A DNA stretch of 64,000 nucleotides. It comes from an uncultured Aquimarina sp. GTDB lineage: Bacteria; Bacteroidota; Bacteroidia; Flavobacteriales; Flavobacteriaceae. Shown here piece after piece: positions 1-9,421 of this stretch (position 1 is the first letter of the stretch; each line of letters starts with the position of its first letter). The position numbers and the translations under genes are program-made. The notes under the pieces are model-generated. The model was not told the origin of the DNA. It searched no databases and was given only the letters and a program-made list of their open reading frames with translations. The stretch covers positions 26,893 through 90,892 of the forward strand of contig CANMLL010000022.1 in assembly GCA_947498775.1 (NCBI GenBank). Reading direction: 5' to 3'.

Positions 1-381
1 AATATGGATAGTGGTATGTTTCAAGGGATACAAAAAGGAGCCATTGCTGCATTAAAAATTTCAAATGGATGGTACGATAAAATGAATACGATCTATAAAA
101 AAAGAAGAGCATTGATTTGGGAACTGGCATCATTTTTAGGATGTACCTACGATAAAAAGGCAAAAGGGATGTTTGTTTGGGCAAAATTGCCTGCTGGAAC
201 AGATGCTGTGGATTTTATAGATACAATTCTTTATAAGCATGATGTGTTTATTGCACCAGGGGATATTTTTGGAAGTAATGGTAAGGGGTATATTCGTTTT
301 TCGCTTTGCGTTACCCAAGAAAATATCAAAGAAGCTATTGGAAGATTTAAGAATGATACTGTCGTAAATCAAAAATCGTAA
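1..381 (+). CDS. PLP-dependent aminotransferase, class I/II (C-terminal part)
   Basis: This is the last third of a fold-type I aminotransferase; the frame is open from the first base, so the start lies outside the window. The visible 126 residues show the small C-terminal domain of the family, with the pattern GMFVWAKLP and the segment GYIRFSL, whose Arg normally binds the substrate carboxylate. The PLP-binding lysine is upstream and not visible. It lies 12 bases before tyrA and near the DAHP synthase-chorismate mutase gene, so its likely job is transamination in phenylalanine/tyrosine synthesis (inference). The exact substrate cannot be read from this part. Confidence 0.85.
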   Translation, partial: NMDSGMFQGIQKGAIAALKISNGWYDKMNTIYKKRRALIWELASFLGCTYDKKAKGMFVWAKLPAGTDAVDFIDTILYKHDVFIAPGDIFGSNGKGYIRFSLCVTQENIKEAIGRFKNDTVVNQKS

Positions 382-393
382 CTCATAAATAGT

Positions 394-1242
394 ATGAATG
401 TATTCATAATAGGAATAGGATTAATTGGGGGATCGTTTGCGATAGATATTAAAGCTGCTTTTAACGAAGCTATAATTTATGGTATTGATCAAAGTGAAGA
501 AAACTTGGATATGGCCCTACAATTAGGTGTTATAGATAAGAAATCAACTTTGCAAGAGATAAAAGAGGCAGATATTGTGATTATAGCAATACCCGTAGAC
601 GCAACGGTGGCAATAATCTCAGAGGTTTTAGATCTGGTTTCAGATAATTGTTTGGTTTTTGATGTGGGATCTACAAAGAAAAGGCTTTGCGAGGTTATTG
701 CAAATCATGATAAAAGAAGAAATTACTTAGCTGCACATCCTATTGCAGGTACAGAATTTTCGGGCCCACAAGCAGCTATTGCAAACCTATACCGGGGCAA
801 AACAAACATAGTTTGCGAGGTAGAAAAAACAGCTTTTAAATTACAAGAGAAAGGAATGGAGATCTTTTCAAGACTGGGTATGCGAATTAGATATATGGAC
901 CCCGTATCACATGATAGGCATATTGCATATGTATCTCATTTATCACACATAAGCTCATTTATGTTAGGTAAAACGGTAATCGAAAAAGAAAAAAATGAAA
1001 GAGATATTTTTGATATGGCCGGTAGTGGTTTCGCTTCAACGGTGAGACTAGCCAAAAGTTCACCTGCAATGTGGACCCCAATTTTTAAGCATAATAAAGA
1101 GAATGTAATCGAAACACTGCAAGAATATATTGCCAATCTTACGCAGTTCAAAGAATTAATGGAGCAAGATGATTTTGATGAAATTTATAAAGAAATGGAA
1201 GACGCAAATCATATCAAATCAATTTTGAAAGGGATTTCGTAA
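394..1242 (+). CDS. tyrA: Prephenate dehydrogenase
   Basis: This 282-residue protein oxidises and decarboxylates prephenate to 4-hydroxyphenylpyruvate in tyrosine synthesis, using NAD(P). The N-terminus is a Rossmann fold with the nucleotide motif GIGLIGG at residues 7-13. The middle carries the family motif HPIAGTE, whose His is catalytic. The all-helical C-terminal half ends without an ACT domain. The length matches stand-alone TyrA. It sits 12 bases after an aminotransferase and 48 bases before the DAHP synthase gene, so the three form one aromatic amino-acid operon. Confidence 0.95.
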   Translation: MNVFIIGIGLIGGSFAIDIKAAFNEAIIYGIDQSEENLDMALQLGVIDKKSTLQEIKEADIVIIAIPVDATVAIISEVLDLVSDNCLVFDVGSTKKRLCEVIANHDKRRNYLAAHPIAGTEFSGPQAAIANLYRGKTNIVCEVEKTAFKLQEKGMEIFSRLGMRIRYMDPVSHDRHIAYVSHLSHISSFMLGKTVIEKEKNERDIFDMAGSGFASTVRLAKSSPAMWTPIFKHNKENVIETLQEYIANLTQFKELMEQDDFDEIYKEMEDANHIKSILKGIS

Positions 1243-1290
1243 TAAAAACACTAAAAAACCTCAATAATAATAAAAGAATAAAAGATAGAA

Positions 1291-2373
1291 ATGGAAAATA
1301 AAAAAGAACTTAGAAACTGGTTAGATACATACAACTTAGATCATCCTTTGGTAATCGGCGGGCCTTGTAGTGCTGAAACCGAAGAACAAGTACTAAAAAT
1401 AGCGCATCAGCTCAAAGACTCTGATGCTACTGTGCTTAGAGCTGGGATCTGGAAACCAAGAACGAGACCTGGTAATTTTGAAGGAGTAGGTGCCCTGGGG
1501 TTAAAATGGCTGCAAAGGGCAAAAGAAGAAACTGGGATGAAAATCGCTACCGAAGTGGCAAATCCACATCATGTAGAGTTGGCTCTGGAGCACGGAGTAG
1601 ATGTATTATGGGTTGGTGCCAGAAGCACTGTATCACCATTTATTGTACAGGATATTGCCGATGCATGTAAAGGAATCGATAACCCGGTACTGATCAAAAA
1701 CCCGATAAATCCAGATCTTTCACTTTGGTTGGGAGCTGTAGAACGCTTTTATACGGCAGATGTAAAAAATCTTGGCGTGATTCACAGAGGATTTTCGACC
1801 TATGAAAAAACGAAATATCGAAATATCCCAGAATGGCAAATTCCTATTGATTTGCAAAACCGTTTTCCCGATCTGCCATTGATCTTGGATCCATCTCATA
1901 TAGCTGGGAATAGAGATTTAATTTTTGATCTTTCTCAAACAGCTTTAGATCTTAATTTTGATGGATTGATCGTAGAGACTCATTATGATCCCGATAATGC
2001 ATGGAGTGATGCTAAACAGCAAATTACACCTGATACTTTAATTCAACATATGAAAGATTTAAAAATCCGAAAAGAGGTAGGGGTTGATGAAGCTTATCAA
2101 AAAGCACTGAATGAGCTAAGAGCAAAAATTGATATTGCCGATAACCAATTATTAGAAACATTATCAAAAAGAATGAAAATTTCTGATGAAATAGGAAAGG
2201 TGAAAGCGAAGCAAAATGTTGCAATTCTCCAGTCTAAACGTTGGAATGAGATACTAGGGAAAATGATCCTTGAGGGTGAAGAAAAGGGACTAAGCGAAGA
2301 ATTTATGCTAAGAATTTATAAAGCAATACACCAGGAGTCTATTAACCATCAGGAAAAAGTGGCTAGAGGATAA
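1291..2373 (+). CDS. Bifunctional 3-deoxy-7-phosphoheptulonate synthase / chorismate mutase (type II)
   Basis: This 360-residue fusion joins the first step of the shikimate pathway with the branch step towards prephenate. Residues about 1-265 form a DAHP synthase barrel with the motifs GPCSAE and KPRTRPG that bind phosphoenolpyruvate and erythrose 4-phosphate. Residues about 270-355 are an AroQ-type helical chorismate mutase (ELRAKID...ADNQLLETLSKRM). Fusion of these two enzymes, with DAHP synthase first, is common in Bacteroidota, where the mutase domain usually serves as a feedback sensor for prephenate. It is the last gene of the tyrA operon; a hairpin repeat follows directly. Confidence 0.95.
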   Translation: MENKKELRNWLDTYNLDHPLVIGGPCSAETEEQVLKIAHQLKDSDATVLRAGIWKPRTRPGNFEGVGALGLKWLQRAKEETGMKIATEVANPHHVELALEHGVDVLWVGARSTVSPFIVQDIADACKGIDNPVLIKNPINPDLSLWLGAVERFYTADVKNLGVIHRGFSTYEKTKYRNIPEWQIPIDLQNRFPDLPLILDPSHIAGNRDLIFDLSQTALDLNFDGLIVETHYDPDNAWSDAKQQITPDTLIQHMKDLKIRKEVGVDEAYQKALNELRAKIDIADNQLLETLSKRMKISDEIGKVKAKQNVAILQSKRWNEILGKMILEGEEKGLSEEFMLRIYKAIHQESINHQEKVARG

Positions 2374-2379
2374 TAAAAA

Positions 2380-2510
2380 AAAGGTCTAAAAAGTCGTCAT
2401 TGCGAGCATAGCTAAGGAATCTGTCAAATTTAGGTTACTGAAAAACAAATTACTTCAAAATTTAAATTTTTCGTAATGACGTTTTTTGAGTCTTTTTAGA
2501 CCTCTTTTCT
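2380..2510. repeat. Hairpin repeat of the CGTCATTGCGAGC type, likely also a terminator
   Basis: The outer arms GGTCTAAAAAG (2383-2393) and CTTTTTAGACC (2492-2502) are exact complements. A second nested pair, CGTCATTGCG (2395-2404) and CGTAATGACG (2472-2481), matches at 9 of 10. The stretch CGTCATTGCGAGC...AGGAATCTGTC resembles a dispersed repeat seen in many Bacteroidota genomes (recalled, not searched). The 3' arm is followed by a T-rich run, so it may also end transcription of the aromatic operon and of the convergent gene. Confidence 0.7.
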
Positions 2511-2525
2511 TATAGTAGTGGTAAT

Positions 2526-2981
2526 TTATATTTTTCTTTTGAAGGTGTAACGGGTTACGTAAATCCCATTACCATCACCTTTTCCACCGAAACTTTCAAC
2601 ACCACTGTTAATAAAAGCCAGTTCCCAACCTTGAGTAGACATTTCATTAATTTTTGAAGTTACTATGGCATCATTTGCAGCAATGTTTTGAAAACGAATT
2701 CCGCCTAGATTAAAGAAGTTTAAAAGTTTGGTTTCATCAAAAGCTTTTACGCGAATTTCACCGCGATCAGATTTATTTCTTTTGTCATCTTGACCTGTAC
2801 GAGTAGAGGTAAATTCTTTGTAATCGCGCACTTCGTTGGTGGTAAGCATTCTTGATCGACCAAGACCGTTAGGAACTATTGATTCTATAACTGTTACAAT
2901 TTGATACTCAAATGTGTCTTGAGCAAAGGTTGTGTTTAAGCCAAGAACAAGAAGAGCGACTAATACCAAGTTTTTTTTCAT
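2526..2981 (-). CDS. Small secreted protein, DUF4177-like
   Basis: The chosen start at 2981 gives 151 residues with a clean signal peptide (MKKNLVLVALLVLGLNTTFA, cut before Q). An upstream in-frame start at 3023 would bury that signal. The mature part has a YQIVTVIES strand near its start, NEMSTQGWELAFI near residue 115 and a closing YTFKRK strand. That order resembles the DUF4177 fold, whose members carry a GWELV motif; the match is by eye. It stands alone and convergent to the aromatic operon. Role unknown. Confidence 0.7.
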   Translation of the reverse strand: MKKNLVLVALLVLGLNTTFAQDTFEYQIVTVIESIVPNGLGRSRMLTTNEVRDYKEFTSTRTGQDDKRNKSDRGEIRVKAFDETKLLNFFNLGGIRFQNIAANDAIVTSKINEMSTQGWELAFINSGVESFGGKGDGNGIYVTRYTFKRKI

Positions 2982-3098
2982 AATGATTTCAATTTTAAAA
3001 GTTAATATCACCCTATTAATCAATAGTTATGCCAATTTTTTTTCAATAAAGAAAAAATTTGATATCTAATCACTATTAATATTTGCATCTTTGCATTG

Positions 3099-4049
3099 AT
3101 GACAGGTACAGTATATAAATCTACCGGAAGTTGGTATACCGTTAAAACTGATGACGGTAAGATATACGAGTGCCGAATAAAAGGTAAATTCAGGATAAAA
3201 GATATAAAAAGCACTAATCCAGTATCTGTTGGTGATGTAGTAGATTTTAAGCTAGAGACCAAAAACGATCAAGAAACAGGAGTCATAGAAAACATTCATG
3301 AACGATACAATTATATCGTTAGAAAATCAGTAAAACTTTCAAAACAAACCCATATCATCGCTGCAAATATTGATGTGGTATTTTTATTAATCACTCTTAA
3401 TAATCCACCAACTTTTACAGCATTTATTGATCGATTTCTGGTCACAGCCGAAGCTTATGGTATTAAAGCTGTTTTGCTTTTCAATAAGATTGATACCTAC
3501 CATGAAGAGGAACTTTTAGAGGTTAAATATCTCGCCGCTTTATATAGAAAAATAGGATACGAATGTATTGGGGTTTCGGCCAAAACAGGTAAAAATGTTG
3601 ATAAAGTAAAGGGTTTAATGGAGGATAAAGTATGTATGTTTTCGGGACATAGCGGGGTGGGAAAATCTACCTTGGTTAATTTGATCGAGCCCAATTTGTC
3701 ATTAAAAACTGCAGAGATTAGTGAGCAACATCAGCAAGGACAACATACCACAACCTTTGCAGAAATGTTTGATTTAAGTTTTGGAGCCAAAATTATTGAT
3801 ACACCAGGTATCAAAGGGTTTGGGATCGTAGATATGAATAAAGAGGAAGTAGGCGATTATTTTCCTGAATTTTTTGAATTAAAATCGCAATGTAAGTTCA
3901 ATAATTGCTTGCATATTAACGAACCCAAATGTGCAGTAAAAGAAGCTTTGGATCATGAAGAAATTGCCTGGTCGCGATATAAGAGTTATTTGCAAATTCT
4001 AGAAGGAGAAGAAGAAAGTTATAGAAAGAATACCTATGATCAGGAATAA
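3099..4049 (+). CDS. rsgA: Ribosome small subunit-dependent GTPase A
   Basis: This 316-residue protein assists late 30S assembly. Residues 1-75 are the OB fold. The circularly permuted GTPase domain follows, with G4 NKID before the P-loop GHSGVGKST and G3 DTPG. The C-terminal zinc finger has the spaced ligands CKFNNCLH and C seven residues on, as usual. ATG at 3099 is taken as the start; a TTG codon at 3096 is also in frame. A TTTG-rich promoter-like stretch (TAATATTTGCATCTTTGC, 3078-3094) lies only a few bases upstream, so the message may have almost no leader. Confidence 0.95.
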   Translation: MTGTVYKSTGSWYTVKTDDGKIYECRIKGKFRIKDIKSTNPVSVGDVVDFKLETKNDQETGVIENIHERYNYIVRKSVKLSKQTHIIAANIDVVFLLITLNNPPTFTAFIDRFLVTAEAYGIKAVLLFNKIDTYHEEELLEVKYLAALYRKIGYECIGVSAKTGKNVDKVKGLMEDKVCMFSGHSGVGKSTLVNLIEPNLSLKTAEISEQHQQGQHTTTFAEMFDLSFGAKIIDTPGIKGFGIVDMNKEEVGDYFPEFFELKSQCKFNNCLHINEPKCAVKEALDHEEIAWSRYKSYLQILEGEEESYRKNTYDQE

Positions 4050-4408
4050 CTTATTGCCCCACCTATATCCACTTAGGAAATAAAATTTCATAAAAAAAAT
4101 CTCGGTACCGAAAAATGAAACTCAAACCATGTATACTTGCAGTGTGAAATTTAGAGTCCAACGCGTTTTTATGTATTAGAACCTCGTTATGAGGGTTGTA
4201 AATACAATAGCTACAGTAGTTTTCTTGATTTTGGCATAGCATTGCTATGGTTACATTAAAAAACTAAGTGAAGCGACTGTATTTGAAGTAGTTTTAACAT
4301 GAAATAGATTTTCTAATGCAGAAAACGGGTTCAATTGATTTTGAATGTATTCTAAAGAAAGATAGGGTTTAATAAGAGAATTTGTTTTTTAAAAAGATTG
4401 ATAAATAA
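4050..4408. other. Noncoding gap with a nested palindrome
   Basis: No gene is visible between rsgA and dtd. The main structure is a nested inverted repeat at 4200-4285 listed separately. The remainder is AT-rich and shows no clear terminator or promoter. Confidence 0.6.
4200..4285. repeat. 86-bp nested inverted repeat, MITE/REP-like
   Basis: The outer arms (4200-4227 and 4258-4285) are imperfect complements that begin AAATACA and end TGTATTT. The centre at 4235-4249, CATAGCATTGCTATG, is a perfect 7-bp hairpin with one loop base. Together they could fold into one long stem with an internal hairpin. There is no coding capacity. The shape fits a small non-autonomous mobile repeat or a structured RNA; which one cannot be decided here. 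Confidence 0.6.
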
Positions 4409-4861
4409 ATGAGAGCCGTAATTCAAAGAGTTTCTGAAGCATCTGTAAGAGTTGAAGGGAAAATGATCTCAGCTATACAACAAGGATTACTTATTTTAAT
4501 TGGGATCGAGAATGACGATACGATCGAGGATATTACATGGTTATCTGCAAAAATTTCTCGCTTAAGAATTTTTGGCGATGAAAACCAAGTAATGAACAGA
4601 AGTATATTGGATGTTGATGGTGAAGCTATTGTGGTAAGTCAATTCACACTTCATGCAAGTACCAAAAAGGGAAATAGACCAAGCTATAGTAAGGCAGCCA
4701 AACCAGATGTTGCTATACTGCTATATGAAAGCTTTGTCAAACAGTTCGAAAAGGATTTAGGAAAAAAAGTAGGAACCGGAGTTTTTGGAGCAGATATGAA
4801 AGTATCACTGCTTAACGATGGCCCGGTAACAATAATCATAGATACCAAGAATAAAGCATAA
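4409..4861 (+). CDS. dtd: D-aminoacyl-tRNA deacylase
   Basis: This 150-residue enzyme removes D-amino acids (and glycine mischarged on tRNA-Ala) from tRNA. It starts with MRAVIQRVSEASV, carries the catalytic-site motif SQFTLHAS in the middle and the Gly-cis-Pro segment GPVTI near the C-terminus that reaches into the partner's active site in the homodimer. The length equals the family standard. It is the first gene of a tight run that continues to aroA with gaps of 20, 21 and 1 bases. Confidence 0.96.
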   Translation: MRAVIQRVSEASVRVEGKMISAIQQGLLILIGIENDDTIEDITWLSAKISRLRIFGDENQVMNRSILDVDGEAIVVSQFTLHASTKKGNRPSYSKAAKPDVAILLYESFVKQFEKDLGKKVGTGVFGADMKVSLLNDGPVTIIIDTKNKA

Positions 4862-4881
4862 TTACCCCAAAATAATTTTAT

Positions 4882-6792
4882 ATGAAAAACAGCTCACTAA
4901 AACTTCTAGTGGTTTTCATTTTATTGGCTTTTAGTAAAGTTTTTTCACAAGAGACTATTAATTTACAAGTTGCAAATATTGATTCCACCCTTACAAGAGG
5001 CGCAAATGCTGTGGTAAGATCAAAAGAGATGGTCATAGAAATTAATTCCATAAATTCTATGACGATCAAAACGAAAAGAATTGTTACCGTTCTTAACAAA
5101 TTTGGTGATGGTTATGCCAATTCTTATGAGTATTATAGCCCTTCTACCAAGATCAAAAAATTAGAAGCCATTATTTATGATGCCACAGGAAAAGAAATTA
5201 AAAAATATAAAAAGAAAGATTTTAAAGATAGAAGTTATTATGATGGGATTTCTTTGATGAATGATGATCGTATAAAGTATATCGAGCATACGGCAATATC
5301 ATATCCATATACGCTTGCTTGGGAAAGTGAGGTGGAGCATTCTTCTACTGCATTTATTCACTCCTGGAATCCTATTTTGGCGTACAAGCTAGGGGTGCAA
5401 AAATCATCATATAAAATTTTGAATGCTACTTCAATTCCTATAAGAGTTAAAGAGTCAAATTTTGATAACTATGCCATAATTCAGAACAAAACAGATCATG
5501 AGGTGTCTTTTCAAATTGCAAATGTACCACCAAGGCAGCCAGAAGTACTTAGTCCGTCATATCAAGAAATGACCCCTCGAGTAAAAGTTGCCTTAAATGA
5601 TTTTTCTTTAGAAGGAGTAAGAGGATCTGGAAACGATTGGAAGTCCTTTGGTAAATGGCAATACGATAAACTTCTCTCTGGGAGAAATGAACTTTCACAA
5701 GAAACAATTACCGCGGTAAATACCTTGGTTGCTAATGCAGAAACCGATAAAGAAAAAGCAAAATTAATCTATGAATATGTTCAGGATAAAACTAGATATA
5801 TAAGCCTGCAACTAGGTATTGGTGGATGGATGCCCTTTTTGGCAACAGATGTAGACAGATTGGGGTATGGGGATTGTAAAGCACTTACAAATTACACGAA
5901 AGCTTTATTAGATAGCCAGAACATCACCTCGTATTATACCATTGTTTATGCAAAAGAAAGAAGAGATATTGATGCAGAATTTGCTTCAATGCAAGGAAAT
6001 CATGTCATTTTAAATATTCCTTATGAAGATGAAGAAATTTGGTTAGAATGCACCAATCAAACCACCCCATTCAATTTTATTGGAGATTTTACCGATGATA
6101 GAAATGTTTTGGTTGTAAAACCAGAAGGAGGCGTGATAAAGAGAACCAAAAAATACGAAGCAGAAGAAAATATCTTGAATACTGTTGCTACAATAAATTT
6201 GAAGGCAGATAATTCTATGACGGCCACTTTAAAGAGAACATCACAGGGATTACAGTATGATTGGAATTATAATGTGCAATATGAAGAGCCAAAAGATCAA
6301 AAATTACATTATAAAAAGAAATGGGGATACGTTAATAATCTAGAGGTTAATGCTGTAAAACCTACCGATGATAAAGACACCGTTATGTTTACTGAAGATG
6401 TTGAAGTTTCTTGTACTTCTTACACAAAAAAAGTAGGAAACCGACTCTTGTTAATGCCTAATGTTTTCAGTTGTGATCAAAGTACTTTGCCCAAATACAA
6501 AGATAGACGTAATTCTTTAGTTATTTCTAGGGGTTATGTAAATACCGATCAATATATAATTGATCTGCCCAAGGGATATGCTTTAGGTAATCTACCCGAA
6601 AAGAAAACTATAGAGACAGAATTTGGTAAGTATACCTATGAGTTAGAAAAAGTGAGTGAGTCACAAATAAAATTTAAACGATTTTTAAAAATAATAGATG
6701 GGGTTTTTCCGAAAGAAAAATATGAAGAATACAGAAAGTTCAGAGCCCAGATTAAAAAAATAGACAAATCAAGAATAGCACTTAAACAATAA
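4882..6792 (+). CDS. DUF3857 / transglutaminase-like secreted protein
   Basis: The protein has 636 residues and an N-terminal signal peptide ending near VFSQ. An N-terminal DUF3857 beta domain is followed by a transglutaminase-like core (about 270-400) and a C-terminal beta-rich part. The catalytic set is present: Cys332 in GYGDCKALTNY, His374 in GNHVI and an acidic residue at 389 in LECTN. The family is widespread in Bacteroidota and is periplasmic or surface located; the substrate is unknown. It is followed after 21 bases by a paralogue that has lost the catalytic residues. Confidence 0.85.
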   Translation: MKNSSLKLLVVFILLAFSKVFSQETINLQVANIDSTLTRGANAVVRSKEMVIEINSINSMTIKTKRIVTVLNKFGDGYANSYEYYSPSTKIKKLEAIIYDATGKEIKKYKKKDFKDRSYYDGISLMNDDRIKYIEHTAISYPYTLAWESEVEHSSTAFIHSWNPILAYKLGVQKSSYKILNATSIPIRVKESNFDNYAIIQNKTDHEVSFQIANVPPRQPEVLSPSYQEMTPRVKVALNDFSLEGVRGSGNDWKSFGKWQYDKLLSGRNELSQETITAVNTLVANAETDKEKAKLIYEYVQDKTRYISLQLGIGGWMPFLATDVDRLGYGDCKALTNYTKALLDSQNITSYYTIVYAKERRDIDAEFASMQGNHVILNIPYEDEEIWLECTNQTTPFNFIGDFTDDRNVLVVKPEGGVIKRTKKYEAEENILNTVATINLKADNSMTATLKRTSQGLQYDWNYNVQYEEPKDQKLHYKKKWGYVNNLEVNAVKPTDDKDTVMFTEDVEVSCTSYTKKVGNRLLLMPNVFSCDQSTLPKYKDRRNSLVISRGYVNTDQYIIDLPKGYALGNLPEKKTIETEFGKYTYELEKVSESQIKFKRFLKIIDGVFPKEKYEEYRKFRAQIKKIDKSRIALKQ

Positions 6793-6813
6793 TAACTAAC
6801 CATTTTTTTAAAC

Positions 6814-8838
6814 ATGAAATATTTACATAACCTACTATCAGCTCTTCTGTTGGTAGTAACCTTAAACAGTTTTGCACAAGAATATAAATTCGGAAAAGTT
6901 TCTAAAGAAGAGTTGCTAGAGCAATCATACGCCGAAGATAGCCTGGCACACGCAGCTATTCTTTATGAGAGCAGAAATGTATACATAGATTATAATCAAT
7001 CTCAAGGTTTTCAATTAATGACCGAAGTATATAAAAGAGTAAAGTTATATAAAAAGAATGGATTTGATTATGCCACAGACGAAGTGTTCCTTTATAAGAA
7101 AAATAGCGAAAATGAAAAAGTTGTAGGTCTAAAAGGAGTAACATACAGTTTAATAAACGGAGAAGTAGTTAAAACCAAACTCAAAAGTGAAGGTATTTTT
7201 AAAAATGAATATTCAGAATTTTATGATCAGGTAAAGTTTACAATGCCGTCTTTGCAAGAAGGATCGGTGATCGAGTATAAATATAAAATCATTTCGCCAT
7301 TTTTATCGAATGTAGATAGAATTTATCTCCAATATCAAATTCCTATTAAGAAAATTAATGTTGAACTACAATTTCCAGAATACTTTCGTTTCAAAAAGTT
7401 TACATCAGGATATCTTCCGGTCAATCTTAAAGAATCAAGTAAGTTAGACAAAGTAACAATTACGTCTAAAACAAGAACCGGCGGAGATTTGAGAGAACCG
7501 GTTAAGTCTACAACTACAAGAGATGTAATTGACTTTAAAACAATAGTTAATACTATTAATTCGAGTAACGTTCCAGCGTTTAAAATAGAACCATACTCTG
7601 GAAACATTAAAAATTATATTTCATCAATAAGTTATGAATTATCTCATGTTGATTTTCCAAATAGGCCCATAAAGTATTACTCAACAACATGGGGAGATGT
7701 TACAAAGACAATTTATTCAAGTACTAGTTTTGGAGATGAATTAAAAAAGAAAAATTATTATGCAGAAGACCTGAAAACTATAGTATCTCGTTCAGAAAAT
7801 GAAACTACCAGACTTGCAAAAGTTTATAGCTATGTAAAGAATAGAATGAACTGGAATGGTAAATATTCTGTACGAACAAATATTGGGGTCAAAAAAGCGT
7901 ACAAAGAAAAGACAGGTAATGTTGCAGAAATTAACTTAATGCTTGCTTCTATGTTGTCTTCTGTAGGTCTCGATGCTAATCCCGTATTAGTAAGTTCTAG
8001 TAACAAGGTTGTGACATTATTTCCTACACTAGACGGGTTTAATTATGTTATAGTTAGAGTAAAATTGGCAGATGGAAGCCTAGCATACCTTGATGCTACA
8101 GACAAATATGGTTTGCCCAATGTGCTTCCTGATAGAGTGATACGAGGATCAGGAAGGGTGATTGCCAAGAATGGGACCTCTCAAAGTGTAAACCTTAGAC
8201 CTAAAGAGCCTTCTGTTGATCGATACATTATACAGTGTCAGATTGATAAAGAAGGTGTGGTCAATGGTAAATTTAATGTGCGTCATATGAGTTATCTTGC
8301 ACATGATTTTAGAAGAATGTATGGAGTAAAGGAAAATGAAATTAAAGCAGAACGTTTTAAAACGAAATACGAGATAGATGAAATTGAAGAATATGCTGTA
8401 AAAGGAGTAAATGAATATGGAAAAGGAGTAAGTGAAAGTTTTAATTTTATATCTTTCGACCAAATAGAATTAATTGATAATGAAATGTATTTTTCTCCTC
8501 TACTATTTCTAAGAGACAAAGAGAATGTTTTTAAGTCAAACGAAAGAGAATATCCAATTGATTTTGCTTATGGTTTTACCAATAAATATATGGTAAACAT
8601 TAAGGTTCCTGAAGGTTATGAAGTAGCAGAATATCCAAAATCTGGAGCTTTTAAATTACCGGATAATATGGGTGGTTTTTCTTTTAGATCGATTTTGACC
8701 AATGGAATGATACAAATTATGGTAAATGAAACAATTAACACTCCCTTTCTTCCTTCAACTTCTTATCCAGTGATAAAACAGTTTTATGCGCAACTTGTTG
8801 AGAAGGAAAATGAACAGGTAGTTCTTAAAAAAATATGA
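6814..8838 (+). CDS. DUF3857 / transglutaminase-like protein, probably inactive paralogue
   Basis: This 674-residue protein has the same architecture as its upstream neighbour: signal peptide (to SFAQ), DUF3857 domain, transglutaminase-like core, beta-rich tail. The usual GDCK motif reads GNVA here, so Val370 replaces the catalytic Cys, and the His position is Tyr411 (FNYVIV); the acidic LDATD is kept. It is therefore likely a structural or binding partner rather than an enzyme (inference). It ends one base before the MazG-like gene. Confidence 0.85.
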   Translation: MKYLHNLLSALLLVVTLNSFAQEYKFGKVSKEELLEQSYAEDSLAHAAILYESRNVYIDYNQSQGFQLMTEVYKRVKLYKKNGFDYATDEVFLYKKNSENEKVVGLKGVTYSLINGEVVKTKLKSEGIFKNEYSEFYDQVKFTMPSLQEGSVIEYKYKIISPFLSNVDRIYLQYQIPIKKINVELQFPEYFRFKKFTSGYLPVNLKESSKLDKVTITSKTRTGGDLREPVKSTTTRDVIDFKTIVNTINSSNVPAFKIEPYSGNIKNYISSISYELSHVDFPNRPIKYYSTTWGDVTKTIYSSTSFGDELKKKNYYAEDLKTIVSRSENETTRLAKVYSYVKNRMNWNGKYSVRTNIGVKKAYKEKTGNVAEINLMLASMLSSVGLDANPVLVSSSNKVVTLFPTLDGFNYVIVRVKLADGSLAYLDATDKYGLPNVLPDRVIRGSGRVIAKNGTSQSVNLRPKEPSVDRYIIQCQIDKEGVVNGKFNVRHMSYLAHDFRRMYGVKENEIKAERFKTKYEIDEIEEYAVKGVNEYGKGVSESFNFISFDQIELIDNEMYFSPLLFLRDKENVFKSNEREYPIDFAYGFTNKYMVNIKVPEGYEVAEYPKSGAFKLPDNMGGFSFRSILTNGMIQIMVNETINTPFLPSTSYPVIKQFYAQLVEKENEQVVLKKI

Positions 8839-8839
8839 T

Positions 8840-9166
8840 ATGAACATCCAAAATGCACAGCAAGCCGTAGACGATTGGATCAAGAATCACGGAGTTCGAT
8901 ATTTTAACGAGCTTACCAATATGGCTCAACTTACCGAAGAGGTAGGAGAAGTAGCCAGAATTATTGCACGGCGATATGGCGAACAAAGTGAAAAAGAAAG
9001 TGATAAAAGTAAGGACCTTGGTGAAGAATTAGCAGATGTGCTATTTGTTGTTTTATGTTTGGCCAATCAAACAGGTGTAAATCTTCAAGAAGCATTTGAT
9101 AAGAAATTGGATGTTAAAACTAAGCGAGACCATGATCGACATCATAATAACGAAAAATTAAAATGA
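8840..9166 (+). CDS. MazG-like nucleotide pyrophosphohydrolase
   Basis: The 108-residue protein is a single-domain all-alpha NTP pyrophosphohydrolase. The metal-binding pattern EExxE appears in LTEEVGEVAR and the matching ExxD in EELADVLF. Such proteins hydrolyse noncanonical or excess nucleoside triphosphates to monophosphates. It begins one base after the preceding stop and overlaps the following small gene by four bases (ATGA), so it is translated within the dtd-aroA operon. Confidence 0.88.
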   Translation: MNIQNAQQAVDDWIKNHGVRYFNELTNMAQLTEEVGEVARIIARRYGEQSEKESDKSKDLGEELADVLFVVLCLANQTGVNLQEAFDKKLDVKTKRDHDRHHNNEKLK

Positions 9167-9420
9167 TGTTCAAAGAAATAATCTTTTCCAAGAAATATTG
9201 GATTTCTGTGTGTTTTATAGGGTTGGGTTTCATAATGATATTCAGTAGTATAGAACACATAATGCAATACGGCGGTTTAGCTATGGATTCTTTTATCAAT
9301 GATAAAATTGATAACGGTAAATGGGTGCGGTATTTTATTTCTAGAGTTGTGGGAGGCCTTTTGTACGGGATGATTATGGCATATTATTTTGAATTGAGAA
9401 AACAAAAATCAAATCGATAA
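9163..9420 (+). CDS. Small membrane protein with two helices
   Basis: An 85-residue protein of unknown function. Two hydrophobic segments, about residues 12-28 and 60-76, predict an inner-membrane hairpin, ending in a short basic tail. It overlaps the mazG-like gene by four bases and ends one base before aroA. The tight spacing on both sides supports that it is a real gene. Confidence 0.7.
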   Translation: MMFKEIIFSKKYWISVCFIGLGFIMIFSSIEHIMQYGGLAMDSFINDKIDNGKWVRYFISRVVGGLLYGMIMAYYFELRKQKSNR

Positions 9421-9421
9421 C

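Noticed and set aside
3078..3094. A confident leaderless promoter for rsgA
   Set aside because: Two overlapping TTTG candidates are possible and neither has a TTG at the right distance, so the start site cannot be fixed.
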